Positions 54,135 through 62,572 are shown, counted from the stretch's first letter. The stretch: 64,000 nt of DNA from Arcobacteraceae bacterium (GCA_023138835.1 JAGLOP010000012.1:1-64000), one strand, 5' to 3'. Notes: generated from the letters alone by a model not told the origin. Made by a program: numbers and translations.

Positions 54135-54268
54135 GATAACGGCTGAATTGAAGGACGATGACCCCTCAATATATTTGCTGACTTCTTTTTATAACCATTA
54201 TATCAAAGCCAATTTAGGCTTAAATACTCGCAGGGGTCACTCGTTCTTCTTCCAATGATTTGTTATAT
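54135..54268 (-). repeat. attC site 5
   Basis: About 134 bp, from GATAACGGCTGAATTGAAGG to CTTCCAATGATTTGTTATAT. The arms ATTGAAGGACGA and TCGTTCTTCTTCCAAT pair with the usual extrahelical mismatches, and GACCCC/GGGGTC extends the stem. It is nearly identical to the attC 7 left part. It lies 52 bp past the stop of the 54.3-kb gene. Confidence 0.82.
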
Positions 54269-54319
54269 CTTTTATTGTTTAAATTATAAATATATAGATT
54301 CTGTCACAGAACTATAATT

Positions 54320-54889
54320 CTATTTTTTCTTTAAAGATTTAATTTTCTTATATGCTTCACTAAGTGTAGATTTTAAATTTTTAACTTGAGAAAGTTCTAA
54401 ATAAATAGCTTTAGCACTATATCTTCCCGCTTGAACTGCTACTAAATTTCCACTAGTTGAATTAAAATTGGTAATTTCTAATCCACCATTAGTTTTATAA
54501 ATTGCTTCGTAATTTTTCAACTTTGTAGGATTTTTGGTGATTGATTCTATATATTCTAGTCCTTTTATTAATGAACTTATTTCCTCATAATCAATAAAAG
54601 AAGAAGCTGTAGAGTTATATTTATCATTATTATCTACCTCAATACTTAATCCATATGTTTTAGTTTTAGTTTTAATATTACTAAACTCATATACATCAAC
54701 TTTTAATTTATGGCTATATTTACCATATAAAGTAGCACCAATTTGCTGGTATCCTTTAACTAATATAGAACCTTTAACTTGAGTTACTTTTTCTAGTTTA
54801 GTACTAGGCTTTTCCACTTTATCTTTAGCATTTCCTGCTAGTAATAACATTGGTGCAATTAATGCTATTATTAATAATTTCTTTTTCAT
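54320..54889 (-). CDS. exported protein of unknown function, cassette gene
   Basis: This 189-aa protein has a signal peptide (LLIIALIAPMLLLAGNA) and is rich in Lys, Ser and Thr. It contains SSFIDYEEISSLIKGLEYIESITKN and a repeat-like SGNLVAVQAGRYSAKAIYLELSQ. No family recognised. It is the last of three genes for exported proteins in one cassette that follows a TGTGAC promoter and ends at attC 5. Confidence 0.6.
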   Translation of the reverse strand: MKKKLLIIALIAPMLLLAGNAKDKVEKPSTKLEKVTQVKGSILVKGYQQIGATLYGKYSHKLKVDVYEFSNIKTKTKTYGLSIEVDNNDKYNSTASSFIDYEEISSLIKGLEYIESITKNPTKLKNYEAIYKTNGGLEITNFNSTSGNLVAVQAGRYSAKAIYLELSQVKNLKSTLSEAYKKIKSLKKK

Positions 54890-54912
54890 TAAGCTTCCTT
54901 TTTGTATTTTTA

Positions 54913-55584
54913 TTATTTTAATAGTTTTGTAAATTCTTTAAATTTATTACTTTCTATCCATACACTAGCTTCTGGACTAGCTGGATAAGGTGCAATACTA
55001 TCTAAATCAAAAACTAAAAACCATCTGCTTGAAGAATATAATCTAACCCATATTTTTAATCCATTTGTTCTATACAATACTTGTCTATCTGACAATGTAG
55101 AATATTTTGCTTTAGCAGTATTAAATATTTTTTTAATTTCTAAAACTTCATTTTTTGTAAAATTTCTACTGAGAGCATCATTCGATGCTTTAAATTGTAT
55201 ATTTTTACCACAATATTTTACTGATAAATCGTGATTGTCTCCCGTTACTGTACCTTTTGTTGTACATTTAATTTTTGACTTAAGGTAAAATGTAGATTCA
55301 GTTGGAGCAGTTACATGTAAAATTTTACAATTTTTATTCATAGTTACTAGTACCATATGTGCATTGTCTGCATCCGTAGTTCTGTTAAAGTAAATAGTAT
55401 ATGCATAGCCATAAGCTGTTCTCATAGCTTTATAATCATATACTGTACTTTGCTTCATAACATTTTTTAAAGCAATTTTATAACCATTGCTTTCTTCACA
55501 ACTTGCCATTAAATTTATTGAAGTTAATAAAATAGCAATTCCAATAATAAATTTCTTAATTTTTATTTGACTATTATAAACCAT
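54913..55584 (-). CDS. exported cysteine-containing protein, cassette gene
   Basis: This 223-aa protein has an N-terminal signal (FIIGIAILLTSINLMAS) and several cysteines (SCEES, NKNCKI, KIKCTT, VKYCGK) suggesting disulfides in the periplasm. No domain recognised. Its start overlaps the end of the 82-aa gene by 22 nt and it precedes the 189-aa gene by 23 bp, so the three are probably co-expressed. Confidence 0.6.
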   Translation of the reverse strand: MVYNSQIKIKKFIIGIAILLTSINLMASCEESNGYKIALKNVMKQSTVYDYKAMRTAYGYAYTIYFNRTTDADNAHMVLVTMNKNCKILHVTAPTESTFYLKSKIKCTTKGTVTGDNHDLSVKYCGKNIQFKASNDALSRNFTKNEVLEIKKIFNTAKAKYSTLSDRQVLYRTNGLKIWVRLYSSSRWFLVFDLDSIAPYPASPEASVWIESNKFKEFTKLLK

Positions 55585-55811
55585 TTGCCACCTTTATTCT
55601 TTATTTCATAACCGTAACTAAAGTCATTACAGTAAACATTAAAACCATTTTCTATAATAAAACGACTCATACTATTAACATAATCACATGTATAACCATA
55701 CATTGTTATAACTTTTTTTGCTGCTTCTTTTTGTTCATATGACACATCAGTTGCAAAACTATGATTTGTAAATATTCCTAAAATACTTACAATAAAAATA
55801 AATCTCTTCAT
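55563..55811 (-). CDS. small exported protein, first gene of a three-gene cassette
   Basis: This 82-aa protein has a signal peptide (FIFIVSILGIFTNHSFA) and two cysteines (YTCDYV and VYCNDF) probably forming a disulfide. No family recognised. It is first in the three-gene secreted cassette, with a TGTGAC promoter about 50 nt upstream. The codon use matches the host. Confidence 0.6.
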   Translation of the reverse strand: MKRFIFIVSILGIFTNHSFATDVSYEQKEAAKKVITMYGYTCDYVNSMSRFIIENGFNVYCNDFSYGYEIKNKGGKWFIIVK

Positions 55812-55861
55812 TTGAGACCTCCATGATTTTAATTTTGACTAAATTAAATAGTCATATTAAA

Positions 55862-55895
55862 ATATTAACAAAAAGATGTCACAGATTGCGTCACA
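55862..55895 (-). promoter_or_regulatory. TGTGAC direct-repeat promoter of the three-gene cassette
   Basis: On the minus strand it reads TGTGAC-GCAATC-TGTGAC, 10 nt, TAATAT. It lies inside the cassette, between attC 4 and the first gene, so the cassette carries its own regulated promoter. Confidence 0.55.
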
Positions 55896-55921
55896 AAATA
55901 TGCAAATTTATTAATTCTTTG

Positions 55922-56057
55922 ATATAACGTTTGAGTTGAGAAACAAGTGTGGCTTCACAACTTAAAAATTATAATTTCTTTCAACTTTATTTAGGCTTGG
56001 AAATTAGCTATTTAAGTCGTAGGAACACTTGTTTCTCTCTCCAACGATTTGTTGTAT
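55922..56057 (-). repeat. attC site 4
   Basis: About 136 bp, from ATATAACGTTTGAGTTGAG to CTCCAACGATTTGTTGTATC. The arms GAAACAAGTGT and ACACTTGTTTC are perfectly complementary. It lies 13 bp past the stop of the 137-aa lipoprotein gene. Confidence 0.82.
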
Positions 56058-56069
56058 CTTTATCTAAAT

Positions 56070-56483
56070 TTATTTTGTATTTTTAATTTTAACATTATTG
56101 AAACAACTATTTACTGCTTTAATTGTTTCTTGTATTTCATATGTTGTATAATCGGTAGCTTGTAATTTAATATTTAATTCAGTCTCATTAATTTGATTAA
56201 TATTTATTACAAATACACCAAAATTCTGATCTGCTTTAGCAGCAGCTGTAATAACAGCTTTTGATTCATAGTTTCTTATTTTGACATTATATGCAAGCCC
56301 AGTCATCATAAAACTATCATGGTTTTCTAAAACATCTACAATACACCAAGAAAATCTTTCATAATTACCTTTACCTGTATCACTATATACAGGTTCTAGT
56401 GTACTTATTGTTTTTAATGATGTACACCCACTAAATCCTATTGATATTGCTAAAATAATTATACCAAAAATTAATCTTTTCAT
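56070..56483 (-). CDS. lipoprotein of unknown function, cassette gene
   Basis: This 137-aa protein has a clear lipobox (IIILAISIGFSGC). The mature part has a mixed alpha/beta pattern (AKADQNFGVFVININQINETELNIKLQ) and ends with a helix. No family recognised, though the layout resembles small DUF3568-like lipoproteins. It is a single-gene cassette between attC 3 and attC 4. Confidence 0.65.
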   Translation of the reverse strand: MKRLIFGIIILAISIGFSGCTSLKTISTLEPVYSDTGKGNYERFSWCIVDVLENHDSFMMTGLAYNVKIRNYESKAVITAAAKADQNFGVFVININQINETELNIKLQATDYTTYEIQETIKAVNSCFNNVKIKNTK

Positions 56484-56564
56484 TTTTAACCTTTAAAATT
56501 GATTTATCAAACTTATCATTTGATGATAAATAGACATATATAAATTTATTTCTTATAAATCTTG

Positions 56565-56620
56565 ATACAACGACTGACTTCACCGACAGGTTGCCTGTTC
56601 GGTGCTAGGTCTTGTTATAT
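56565..56620 (-). repeat. attC site 3 (short form)
   Basis: Only 56 bp: ATACAACGACTGACTTCACC to GCTAGGTCTTGTTATAT, with CACCGA/TCGGTG arms and a tiny loop. It differs from the other, roughly 135-bp sites in length and sequence. It lies 14 bp past the stop of the 1242-aa gene. Short attCs are typical of mobile integrons or of other lineages, so this cassette may have a separate origin. Confidence 0.7.
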
Positions 56621-56633
56621 GTTGTTCCTTATA

Positions 56634-59600
56634 TTAGTTAAGTTCACTTGTTAAATCTTGTCTTTTTCCATCTTTTTCATAGTTCTCTGATAGTTGAATC
56701 AATAGTGATGCAACTTTTGAATGAGTATATTTTAACTTATTAGCATCTTTTCTATATACTTCTGATAATGTATATTCTTGTTTGCCACCATCATCATAAG
56801 CTCTAGTGGTAATACCTCTTAAATTTTGTTTTGCAATTAAAAATGCTGTATCTATAGTCTCATTTGAGATTTCATTTAATACATCTCTGGTTACTTCACA
56901 AGGGAAAATACCATCGTTTCCTATTGGAGACTTAGCTAAAAGTTTGCCAATTCTATCATCACCTATATTTGTTCTATCTACATTATCAAACATTTGTCTA
57001 GCTTCAAAAATCCAAGCTTTTAATTTTTCACTGTTTAGTTCATCAACATCATCATATTTATAGAATAATGATATTTTGTCTAATAAGTAATAAGCATTAC
57101 TAGCCCTATTACTTATTTGTTCTTCTGTCAATCCTTCATCTTCATCTCTTTTTTTATTTGGCTTATATGCAAAAGACACTAGTTGAACAAAAGTTTTAGG
57201 ATTAGTAATAATATCTTTTTCCCAATGTATAGGTTTGAATTGATTTAATTTTAAATACTTCCATTCTAACATTTGTATTTTAGTAAATTCTAAATCAGAA
57301 GATTGTAAAAACTTTATAATCTCAGAAATAGAACGAGAATCTAATTTTTCTTCATTTGGTTCTATTTCTATTAAAACTTTAGCTAGTAAATTTATATCAA
57401 GATTTAATTCATGTTTTTTCATCATATAAAATAAATTACTAATAAAACTTACTGCTTTCATATATTGTTTATATTTAACAAATTGCTCTATAATCCAATT
57501 AATATATGAAATATCTTTATCATCAACTCTATAATAATGATTGTTTATATTTCCCCAATATAACTTTTGTATATTTTTATTTTGCTCTTTTAATATTTCA
57601 AAAAGTATAGAATTAAACCTAAGTGATAATAAAACCTCTGATACTTGCTTGTCATTTATGTTATTTAATATTGATTTATCAAAAGGCATATTAGATATAT
57701 AACTTTTAGCACAAACTAGAAGATTAAGTTCTTCACTATTTAACCATTCAAATATCTCATTTTGATATTTATTATCAGTTGTTAAATATAATAATCGTCC
57801 TATCTCTCCAGCATATTCTATTTTTTGAATTAACAGTACTAATGAACTAAATCCATCATTTTCGATTATTTCAATAATTGCTTTCTTTCTTAACTCCAGA
57901 ACCAATTCATCATCTTTTTTATAAGACTTTACATCTTCTGATTTATAAGGTATAGGGTTTAATATATCAATACTTCCCATATTAAATAAATAAAAATATT
58001 TATCTATTAAAATATTAGGCTCTATAAAATCAAAAGCCACTTCTAGTTTATCAATTAATTCTTTTGGTAAAGACCAATCAGAATCAGAAAATTTCCTATG
58101 ACTATGTATCTTATCCCTAAGTATAGTTGATATTGATAATTTAATTTTATCATCAAATAAATTTATATCTAAGGAGATAAAAGTATTTATTATTTTAGTA
58201 TAACTATCTTTATAAAATTTATCAATATTATTAAATATATCATACCACTTTTGAGTATCTGTACCAATATTATCTAAAAGTAAATTATTAATATTTTGAT
58301 AATATAAAAATGAATCTTGCTGACTTACATCTTTTCCAATTAATTCATCCCAATCATGATATTTTGGTCTTACTATTCCTGATGTTATCATATGACTATC
58401 AGGTAAAAGTTCTAGCAATAATCTCCATGTAATATCAGGATATTTTTTAAATAAAGTATGCTCTAAAATTTGTATTTTATTTTCATAAGTTACACTACTA
58501 TAGTTAACCCAGCCTAAAAAAATATCTTTTAATGTATTAAAAGGTTGATTTCCCATATTACTTTTAATTTCTAATTTACTTAACTCTGCTAATACTAATA
58601 CAACACGAGGTAATAATTCATGATTCCAAGATATCCTCTCTAGTGCCCAAAGTAAATTACAATGAAAACATCCTCCCATATCTCCTGCATCTTCAAAAAG
58701 TTCTTGTATTTTTGTAGTAGATTGATTCTCTAATGTTTTTTCTAAAGCAGTTAAAAAACTAATTGGACTTGCTTCTGATAAAAGAGATATTTGACTTCCA
58801 TAAGAGTACCAAGCTTCAACATTTAAGTTTGTTTCAAAAAGTTCTTTTAACCAATATGTAATAGTGATATTTATATCTGATGAATATGTCATATTCTCTT
58901 TTCCAAAAACAGAAATTAAAACTAATGTATCAGCTATACTTTCACGAATAGAACCTGAGTATTTTATCTCTTTATCATATGAAAACCATCTTTCATTAGC
59001 TGTTATATTCCAAGTTGGATCTATTTCTTTAAATATATCAAGTAAAATAGGTTTTAATTTATCAATTTGTGTGATAGATATTTTATGAGAAATTAAATCC
59101 CATAAATTGATTTTTGAAATTACTTGCCATACATTACCAACTAATCTTATTGGTGTGTTTTGTTCTTCTTTTAATAAAGTGAGATTTTTTTCAAATTCAT
59201 CATAGGATAATTCAGATAGTGTTTCAATAATTTTTATATCATCTTTATCTAAACGATACCAACTATTAATAAATAGAATTGTTGATAAGATATTTATATC
59301 ATAGTGATTTACCCAATCAGGGATAACTCTTTCATTTGGTTTTAATAAAGGGTGTCTAATTATAGCATGTAAAAAACCTTTAGTTTCATCATATATCTTC
59401 CAAGCATCATCATGACTAAATCCCATTTCTTCTAAAGTAGCGACCTTTTGACTTTTTTTAATTTTTAATAATTTTACAATTTTATGTGATTTATCTTGCA
59501 TACCTATTGTATCTTTAGCTTCTATAACAAAGTGACCATTAGATATTGCTGTACCAATATTATTGGGAATAAAATCTTTATAAATAAGTATTAAGTTAGA

Positions 59601-60362
59601 ATCACTTTGAACTAATTCATCCCAAGACTCTTGGCTTGTAACTATAATAACTTTAGATGAAAATTGAATCTTATCTTTTAAAGATGCCAAAATAAAATCA
59701 TAACTTTCTTGTTTAGTTGTTGATACAATTATGATTTTAGATGGTTTTTTATTTAATAAATCTAATAATCTAGTTATTTCATTTTCTCTTGATTTTAATA
59801 CTAAATTTGTACTAAGATTTATATTGGTTTGAGAAGACCAGTTTTCAAAAGATTGTTCTATGTCAAAACTATTTAAAGGTCGCTTACCTATAATCCTTGC
59901 AAACCATCCATGAACAGCAGGAGTTAAAGTAAGCCATAGTTCTAAATCATCAGAATTTATACCTTTAACTTCTTTCCACTTTAATTCTTTATTTTTTTCA
60001 TTTTCAAAATCATTTTTTTTAGCCCATGTTTTTGTTGTAGCAAATATGTATGAAAGATTTTTATCAGATGAATTATCAGTTCTTTTTTTATAATCATCTT
60101 CTGCTTTTTTGTTAATATTTACATTTGTTCCAAATTCCCAAACAGATTTACCATCTGGTATAAAAGAATTACCTTTTTTTACTGTTAAAACACCATCCCA
60201 ACCACCGGTTAATATACTATCACCTGATGGAATATGTATATACTTTGGTTCAACTGTTGCCATTATTAATTTTTTAATTAATAGAGGTAATATTTCTTGA
60301 GACTCTCTCGTGTGTGATGAACTCCATTTGTCAATTTCATTTGATGTAACATGCCAACTCAT
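56634..60362 (-). CDS. giant 1242-aa cassette protein, candidate defence effector
   Basis: No named family. The N-terminus (residues about 35-155) has GGWDGVLTV, GKSVWEFGTN and YIFATTKTWAKK, a D...E pattern reminiscent of restriction-endonuclease-like folds, though the expected ExK lysine is not present. Residues about 160-330 look like a degenerate P-loop region (KIIIVSTTKQESYDFI) without a Walker A motif, followed by an EMGFSHDDAWKIYDETKGFLHAIIRHPLL segment. The remaining 850 residues are a helical repeat-like region with HCNLLWALERISWN. It is alone in its cassette. Large size, layout and setting fit an antiphage protein, but this is inference. Confidence 0.55.
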   Translation of the reverse strand: MSWHVTSNEIDKWSSSHTRESQEILPLLIKKLIMATVEPKYIHIPSGDSILTGGWDGVLTVKKGNSFIPDGKSVWEFGTNVNINKKAEDDYKKRTDNSSDKNLSYIFATTKTWAKKNDFENEKNKELKWKEVKGINSDDLELWLTLTPAVHGWFARIIGKRPLNSFDIEQSFENWSSQTNINLSTNLVLKSRENEITRLLDLLNKKPSKIIIVSTTKQESYDFILASLKDKIQFSSKVIIVTSQESWDELVQSDSNLILIYKDFIPNNIGTAISNGHFVIEAKDTIGMQDKSHKIVKLLKIKKSQKVATLEEMGFSHDDAWKIYDETKGFLHAIIRHPLLKPNERVIPDWVNHYDINILSTILFINSWYRLDKDDIKIIETLSELSYDEFEKNLTLLKEEQNTPIRLVGNVWQVISKINLWDLISHKISITQIDKLKPILLDIFKEIDPTWNITANERWFSYDKEIKYSGSIRESIADTLVLISVFGKENMTYSSDINITITYWLKELFETNLNVEAWYSYGSQISLLSEASPISFLTALEKTLENQSTTKIQELFEDAGDMGGCFHCNLLWALERISWNHELLPRVVLVLAELSKLEIKSNMGNQPFNTLKDIFLGWVNYSSVTYENKIQILEHTLFKKYPDITWRLLLELLPDSHMITSGIVRPKYHDWDELIGKDVSQQDSFLYYQNINNLLLDNIGTDTQKWYDIFNNIDKFYKDSYTKIINTFISLDINLFDDKIKLSISTILRDKIHSHRKFSDSDWSLPKELIDKLEVAFDFIEPNILIDKYFYLFNMGSIDILNPIPYKSEDVKSYKKDDELVLELRKKAIIEIIENDGFSSLVLLIQKIEYAGEIGRLLYLTTDNKYQNEIFEWLNSEELNLLVCAKSYISNMPFDKSILNNINDKQVSEVLLSLRFNSILFEILKEQNKNIQKLYWGNINNHYYRVDDKDISYINWIIEQFVKYKQYMKAVSFISNLFYMMKKHELNLDINLLAKVLIEIEPNEEKLDSRSISEIIKFLQSSDLEFTKIQMLEWKYLKLNQFKPIHWEKDIITNPKTFVQLVSFAYKPNKKRDEDEGLTEEQISNRASNAYYLLDKISLFYKYDDVDELNSEKLKAWIFEARQMFDNVDRTNIGDDRIGKLLAKSPIGNDGIFPCEVTRDVLNEISNETIDTAFLIAKQNLRGITTRAYDDGGKQEYTLSEVYRKDANKLKYTHSKVASLLIQLSENYEKDGKRQDLTSELN

Positions 60363-60381
60363 TTATTACCTTTTTCTATTC

Positions 60382-60515
60382 ATATAACGACTGAAGTGAG
60401 GAACACGGCGATTTAACGGCTTGATAGTTTGCTATTTTAAATATCTTTATGCGACACTTAAAAGCTTGAATTATTGCCGTTGTAGCCTTGTTTCTCCTCC
60501 TCTGTTTTGCTATAC
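60382..60515 (-). repeat. attC site 2
   Basis: About 134 bp, from ATATAACGACTGAAGTGAGG to CCTCTGTTTTGCTATAC. The core at one end is GCTATAC, not GTTATAC, a change of the conserved GTT that may weaken it. The arms AGTGAGGAACA and TTGTTTCTCCTCC pair. The stop codon of the 91-aa gene lies inside the site. Confidence 0.75.
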
Positions 60516-60785
60516 AATTTCTTTTATTTTAACAGTTTTAATAAAACAAGATTCCATTTTAAATATAGATTCTAAATTGTTAAGAAGGTCTTTTTGTTTA
60601 AGTTCTGATTCAATAGTTATAATATTATTATTTTCTGTTGCTTCTGTAACTTTATGATTTAAATTTATTTCTGCTACAAGTTTTAATAAGTTTTGTGCAT
60701 ATGTTTCATCATCATAATCAGGGTAAGGACAATCTCTACTAAGGTCTTTTTCTTCTACTTTTCTAACATAAATTTGGTATTTCAT
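60510..60785 (-). CDS. unknown 91-aa cassette protein
   Basis: This small soluble, acidic protein (VRKVEEKDLSRDCPYPDYDDETYAQNLL) matches no family I know. It has a single cysteine near each end and a beta-strand-like VTEATENNNIITIESELKQ middle. It is the only gene of its cassette, between attC 1 and attC 2. The TAG stop falls within the attC 2 core. Confidence 0.55.
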   Translation of the reverse strand: MKYQIYVRKVEEKDLSRDCPYPDYDDETYAQNLLKLVAEINLNHKVTEATENNNIITIESELKQKDLLNNLESIFKMESCFIKTVKIKEIV

Positions 60786-60800
60786 TTATTCTCCATTTTG

Positions 60801-60933
60801 TATAACACTTGACTTGAGGAACAAGTGGCTGAAACGCCTTGAAACTCTAATCTTTAAAGTCTATCTAATCGACACTTAAAAGCTTAGAATTTCCGCACTT
60901 TACACTTGTTTCTCCTCTTAGGATTTGTTAGTC
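60801..60933 (-). repeat. attC site 1
   Basis: About 133 bp, from TATAACACTTGACTTGAGG to CTCTTAGGATTTGTTAGTC. The arms GAGGAACAAGTG and CACTTGTTTCTCC are complementary. It lies 41 bp past the stop of the DUF805 gene and is the outermost attC on this side. Confidence 0.82.
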
Positions 60934-60973
60934 TTTAAACTATAATACTCTTTGACAGATTTATGGATATTTA

Positions 60974-61795
60974 TTAATTTGATATACATTCTTTATTGGT
61001 TATAAGAATATCTGTAACAAATAAATTATTCATATCATAATAAATATATTTATATTGACCGCCATCTAACATTAATTCTTTGCTAAATTGTTTATTGCAT
61101 AATGTTTTAATTATTTTTTCTTTAACTGTTGTATTAATATATTTTGTGTTAATAGTTTCTTTCTTTCTATCTGTTATTTGGAATTCATAATTTAAAGTTC
61201 TTCTTTCTCTCCATATATTATTTAATCTTAGATTTTCACCTATCATTTTTGGTAAAGTATTTTTAATTTGAGAAAGTGATTGATCCATTTTAATTCCTAC
61301 CATACCTCCACCAATTTTAATAAATACAATAATGTTGATAGCTGTTATTATAATAAAAAGAGGAATTGTTATTTTAAAACTTAATGGTAATTTATGATAT
61401 TGTTCCGTAGATTCTGGATTATTACCAAATTTATTAACTTCTTCATTTCCTTTTTTAAATATTAAGATATACATTAACCAAATGTTAATAAAAGGTATAA
61501 TCATTAATAATAAAAACCAAGCAGATTTATCTAAATCATGTAATCTTTTAATCATTAATATTAAACTCATATAGAATATTGGTATTAAGATTATTACATT
61601 TAAAATAGAAAAATTTTGCCCTAAGGGCATACCTAGTAATTCAAATGGTAAATTAATTAAAGATGAAAATATTGTAAAGTACACAGTATATGCAAAATAT
61701 ATTCTTCTATTAATTCTACCTTCTTTATAAAATAAGAATTTAATTAAATTAAATGTATTATTTTTATTCTCTTCTTGCTCAGTATTTGTGTCCAT
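60974..61795 (-). CDS. DUF805 domain membrane protein
   Basis: This 273-aa protein has the DUF805 features: an N-terminal FYKEGRINRRIYFAYTV motif, about four hydrophobic segments and a RLHDLDKSAWFLLLMIIPFINIWL motif followed by KKGNEEVNKFG. The C-terminal 110 residues, after another helix, are a predicted periplasmic domain of unknown type. It sits next to attC 1, with a TGTGAC promoter 32 nt upstream. It may be the first cassette or a chromosomal gene captured at the edge. Confidence 0.82.
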   Translation of the reverse strand: MDTNTEQEENKNNTFNLIKFLFYKEGRINRRIYFAYTVYFTIFSSLINLPFELLGMPLGQNFSILNVIILIPIFYMSLILMIKRLHDLDKSAWFLLLMIIPFINIWLMYILIFKKGNEEVNKFGNNPESTEQYHKLPLSFKITIPLFIIITAINIIVFIKIGGGMVGIKMDQSLSQIKNTLPKMIGENLRLNNIWRERRTLNYEFQITDRKKETINTKYINTTVKEKIIKTLCNKQFSKELMLDGGQYKYIYYDMNNLFVTDILITNKECISN

Positions 61796-61826
61796 TAGAA
61801 TCTTCCTTTTTATTATGATAATTAAA

Positions 61827-61860
61827 ATTATATTGTAACTGCGTCACAGTTAGCGTCACA
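61827..61860 (-). promoter_or_regulatory. TGTGAC direct-repeat promoter of the DUF805 gene
   Basis: On the minus strand it reads TGTGAC-GCTAAC-TGTGAC, 10 nt, TATAAT. The DUF805 start codon lies 32 nt after the -10 box. It is one of four copies with fixed spacing. Confidence 0.6.
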
Positions 61861-62041
61861 GAAATAATAAATTTGTAAATTTATACATTCTTTATAAATC
61901 CGATAATTCCTATTTAAATTAAAAAAACATTGCAATTTGACATACTTTCTAAATAAATGAATATTTTTAGATACTATTTGAATGTAAGGTTTATATTTTT
62001 GATAGTAAAAGTCAAAATGATAGTAAATTAGTATAAAATAA

Positions 62042-62076
62042 GATGTGAAAAGATTTGATGTGAAAGATGTGAAAAA
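62042..62076 (+). repeat. GATGTGAAA direct repeats in the ruvC leader
   Basis: Three copies of GATGTGAAA(A) occur in the 35 nt before the ruvC GTG start (62042, 62058 and 62067). No clear Shine-Dalgarno site is present there. The repeats could be simple duplication or a translational control element. Confidence 0.5.
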
Positions 62077-62550
62077 GTGAAAATATTAGGAATAGACCCC
62101 GGTACCATTAATTGTGGTTATGCGATTTTGGATGTGACGAACAGGAAGCCAAAGTTGATAGAAGCGGGATTGATTAAAATGAAAAGCAGGATACTTCAAG
62201 AGCAAATTGTAGAATTGGTTGAGGGATTGGATTTAATTCTTTCTAAACATACTATAGATGAAGTAGCCATTGAGGATATGTTTTTTGCACACAATCCAAA
62301 ATCAGTGATAAAGCTTGCTCAATTTAGAGGAGCGATGAGTTTAAAGATACTTCAAGAGCTGGGCAATTTTAGTGAATATACACCTTTGCAAGTTAAAAAA
62401 GCGGTTACTGGAAATGGAAAATCTACAAAAGAACAGGTAGCTTTTATGGTAAAAAGATTATTAAATTTAAAGCAGGAGATAAAGCCATTGGATATAACTG
62501 ATGCAATTGCGGTAGCTTTAACCCACGCACAAAGACAAAAATGCAGTTAG
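62077..62550 (+). CDS. ruvC: Holliday junction resolvase RuvC
   Basis: This 157-aa endonuclease resolves four-way junctions with RuvAB. The acidic active site is visible in [27 protein letters not shown] and [14 protein letters not shown]. The GTG start fits the standard family N-terminus. It marks the core-genome border of the cassette region. A bidirectional terminator follows. Confidence 0.95.
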   Translation: MKILGIDPGTINCGYAILDVTNRKPKLIEAGLIKMKSRILQEQIVELVEGLDLILSKHTIDEVAIEDMFFAHNPKSVIKLAQFRGAMSLKILQELGNFSEYTPLQVKKAVTGNGKSTKEQVAFMVKRLLNLKQEIKPLDITDAIAVALTHAQRQKCS

Positions 62551-62572
62551 TTTAAATTTTTGAGCATAAAAA

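Larger units (their letters stand above)
50927..60933 (-). mobile_element. integron cassette array without integrase (CALIN)
   Basis: Seven attC-like sites punctuate this stretch, each just beyond the 3' end of a minus-strand gene or gene set: FNT, 109/90-aa pair, three secreted proteins, lipoprotein, 1242-aa protein, 91-aa protein and DUF805. All sites share the same orientation and end in TAAC/GTTA core motifs with complementary arms. Sites 1, 2 and 6 and sites 5 and 7 form two related groups. No tyrosine recombinase of the IntI type is encoded in the window, and the expected attI side (above 61.8 kb) leads into ruvC. Confidence 0.8.

Noticed and set aside
54112-54169. N-terminal extension of the 109-aa ORF
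   Set aside because: The extra 19 codons lie partly within attC 5 and lack a ribosome site; the ATG at 54112 has AAAGGAA upstream.
54307-54319. TTCTGTCACAGAA after the three-gene cassette as another TGTGAC regulon site
   Set aside because: It has a single half-site, no second repeat and no -10 box at 10 nt; it is more likely a chance palindrome or part of a weak terminator.
59650-59780. P-loop NTPase (STAND/AAA) call for the 1242-aa protein
   Set aside because: The segment looks like a nucleotide-binding region but has no GxxxxGK[ST] or clear Walker B, so I describe it only as degenerate.
50927-60933. Repeated blocks that could be taken for a CRISPR array
   Set aside because: There are only seven, about 56-136 bp each, separated by genes, with variable centres and attC-type ends; nothing like short identical repeats with spacers.
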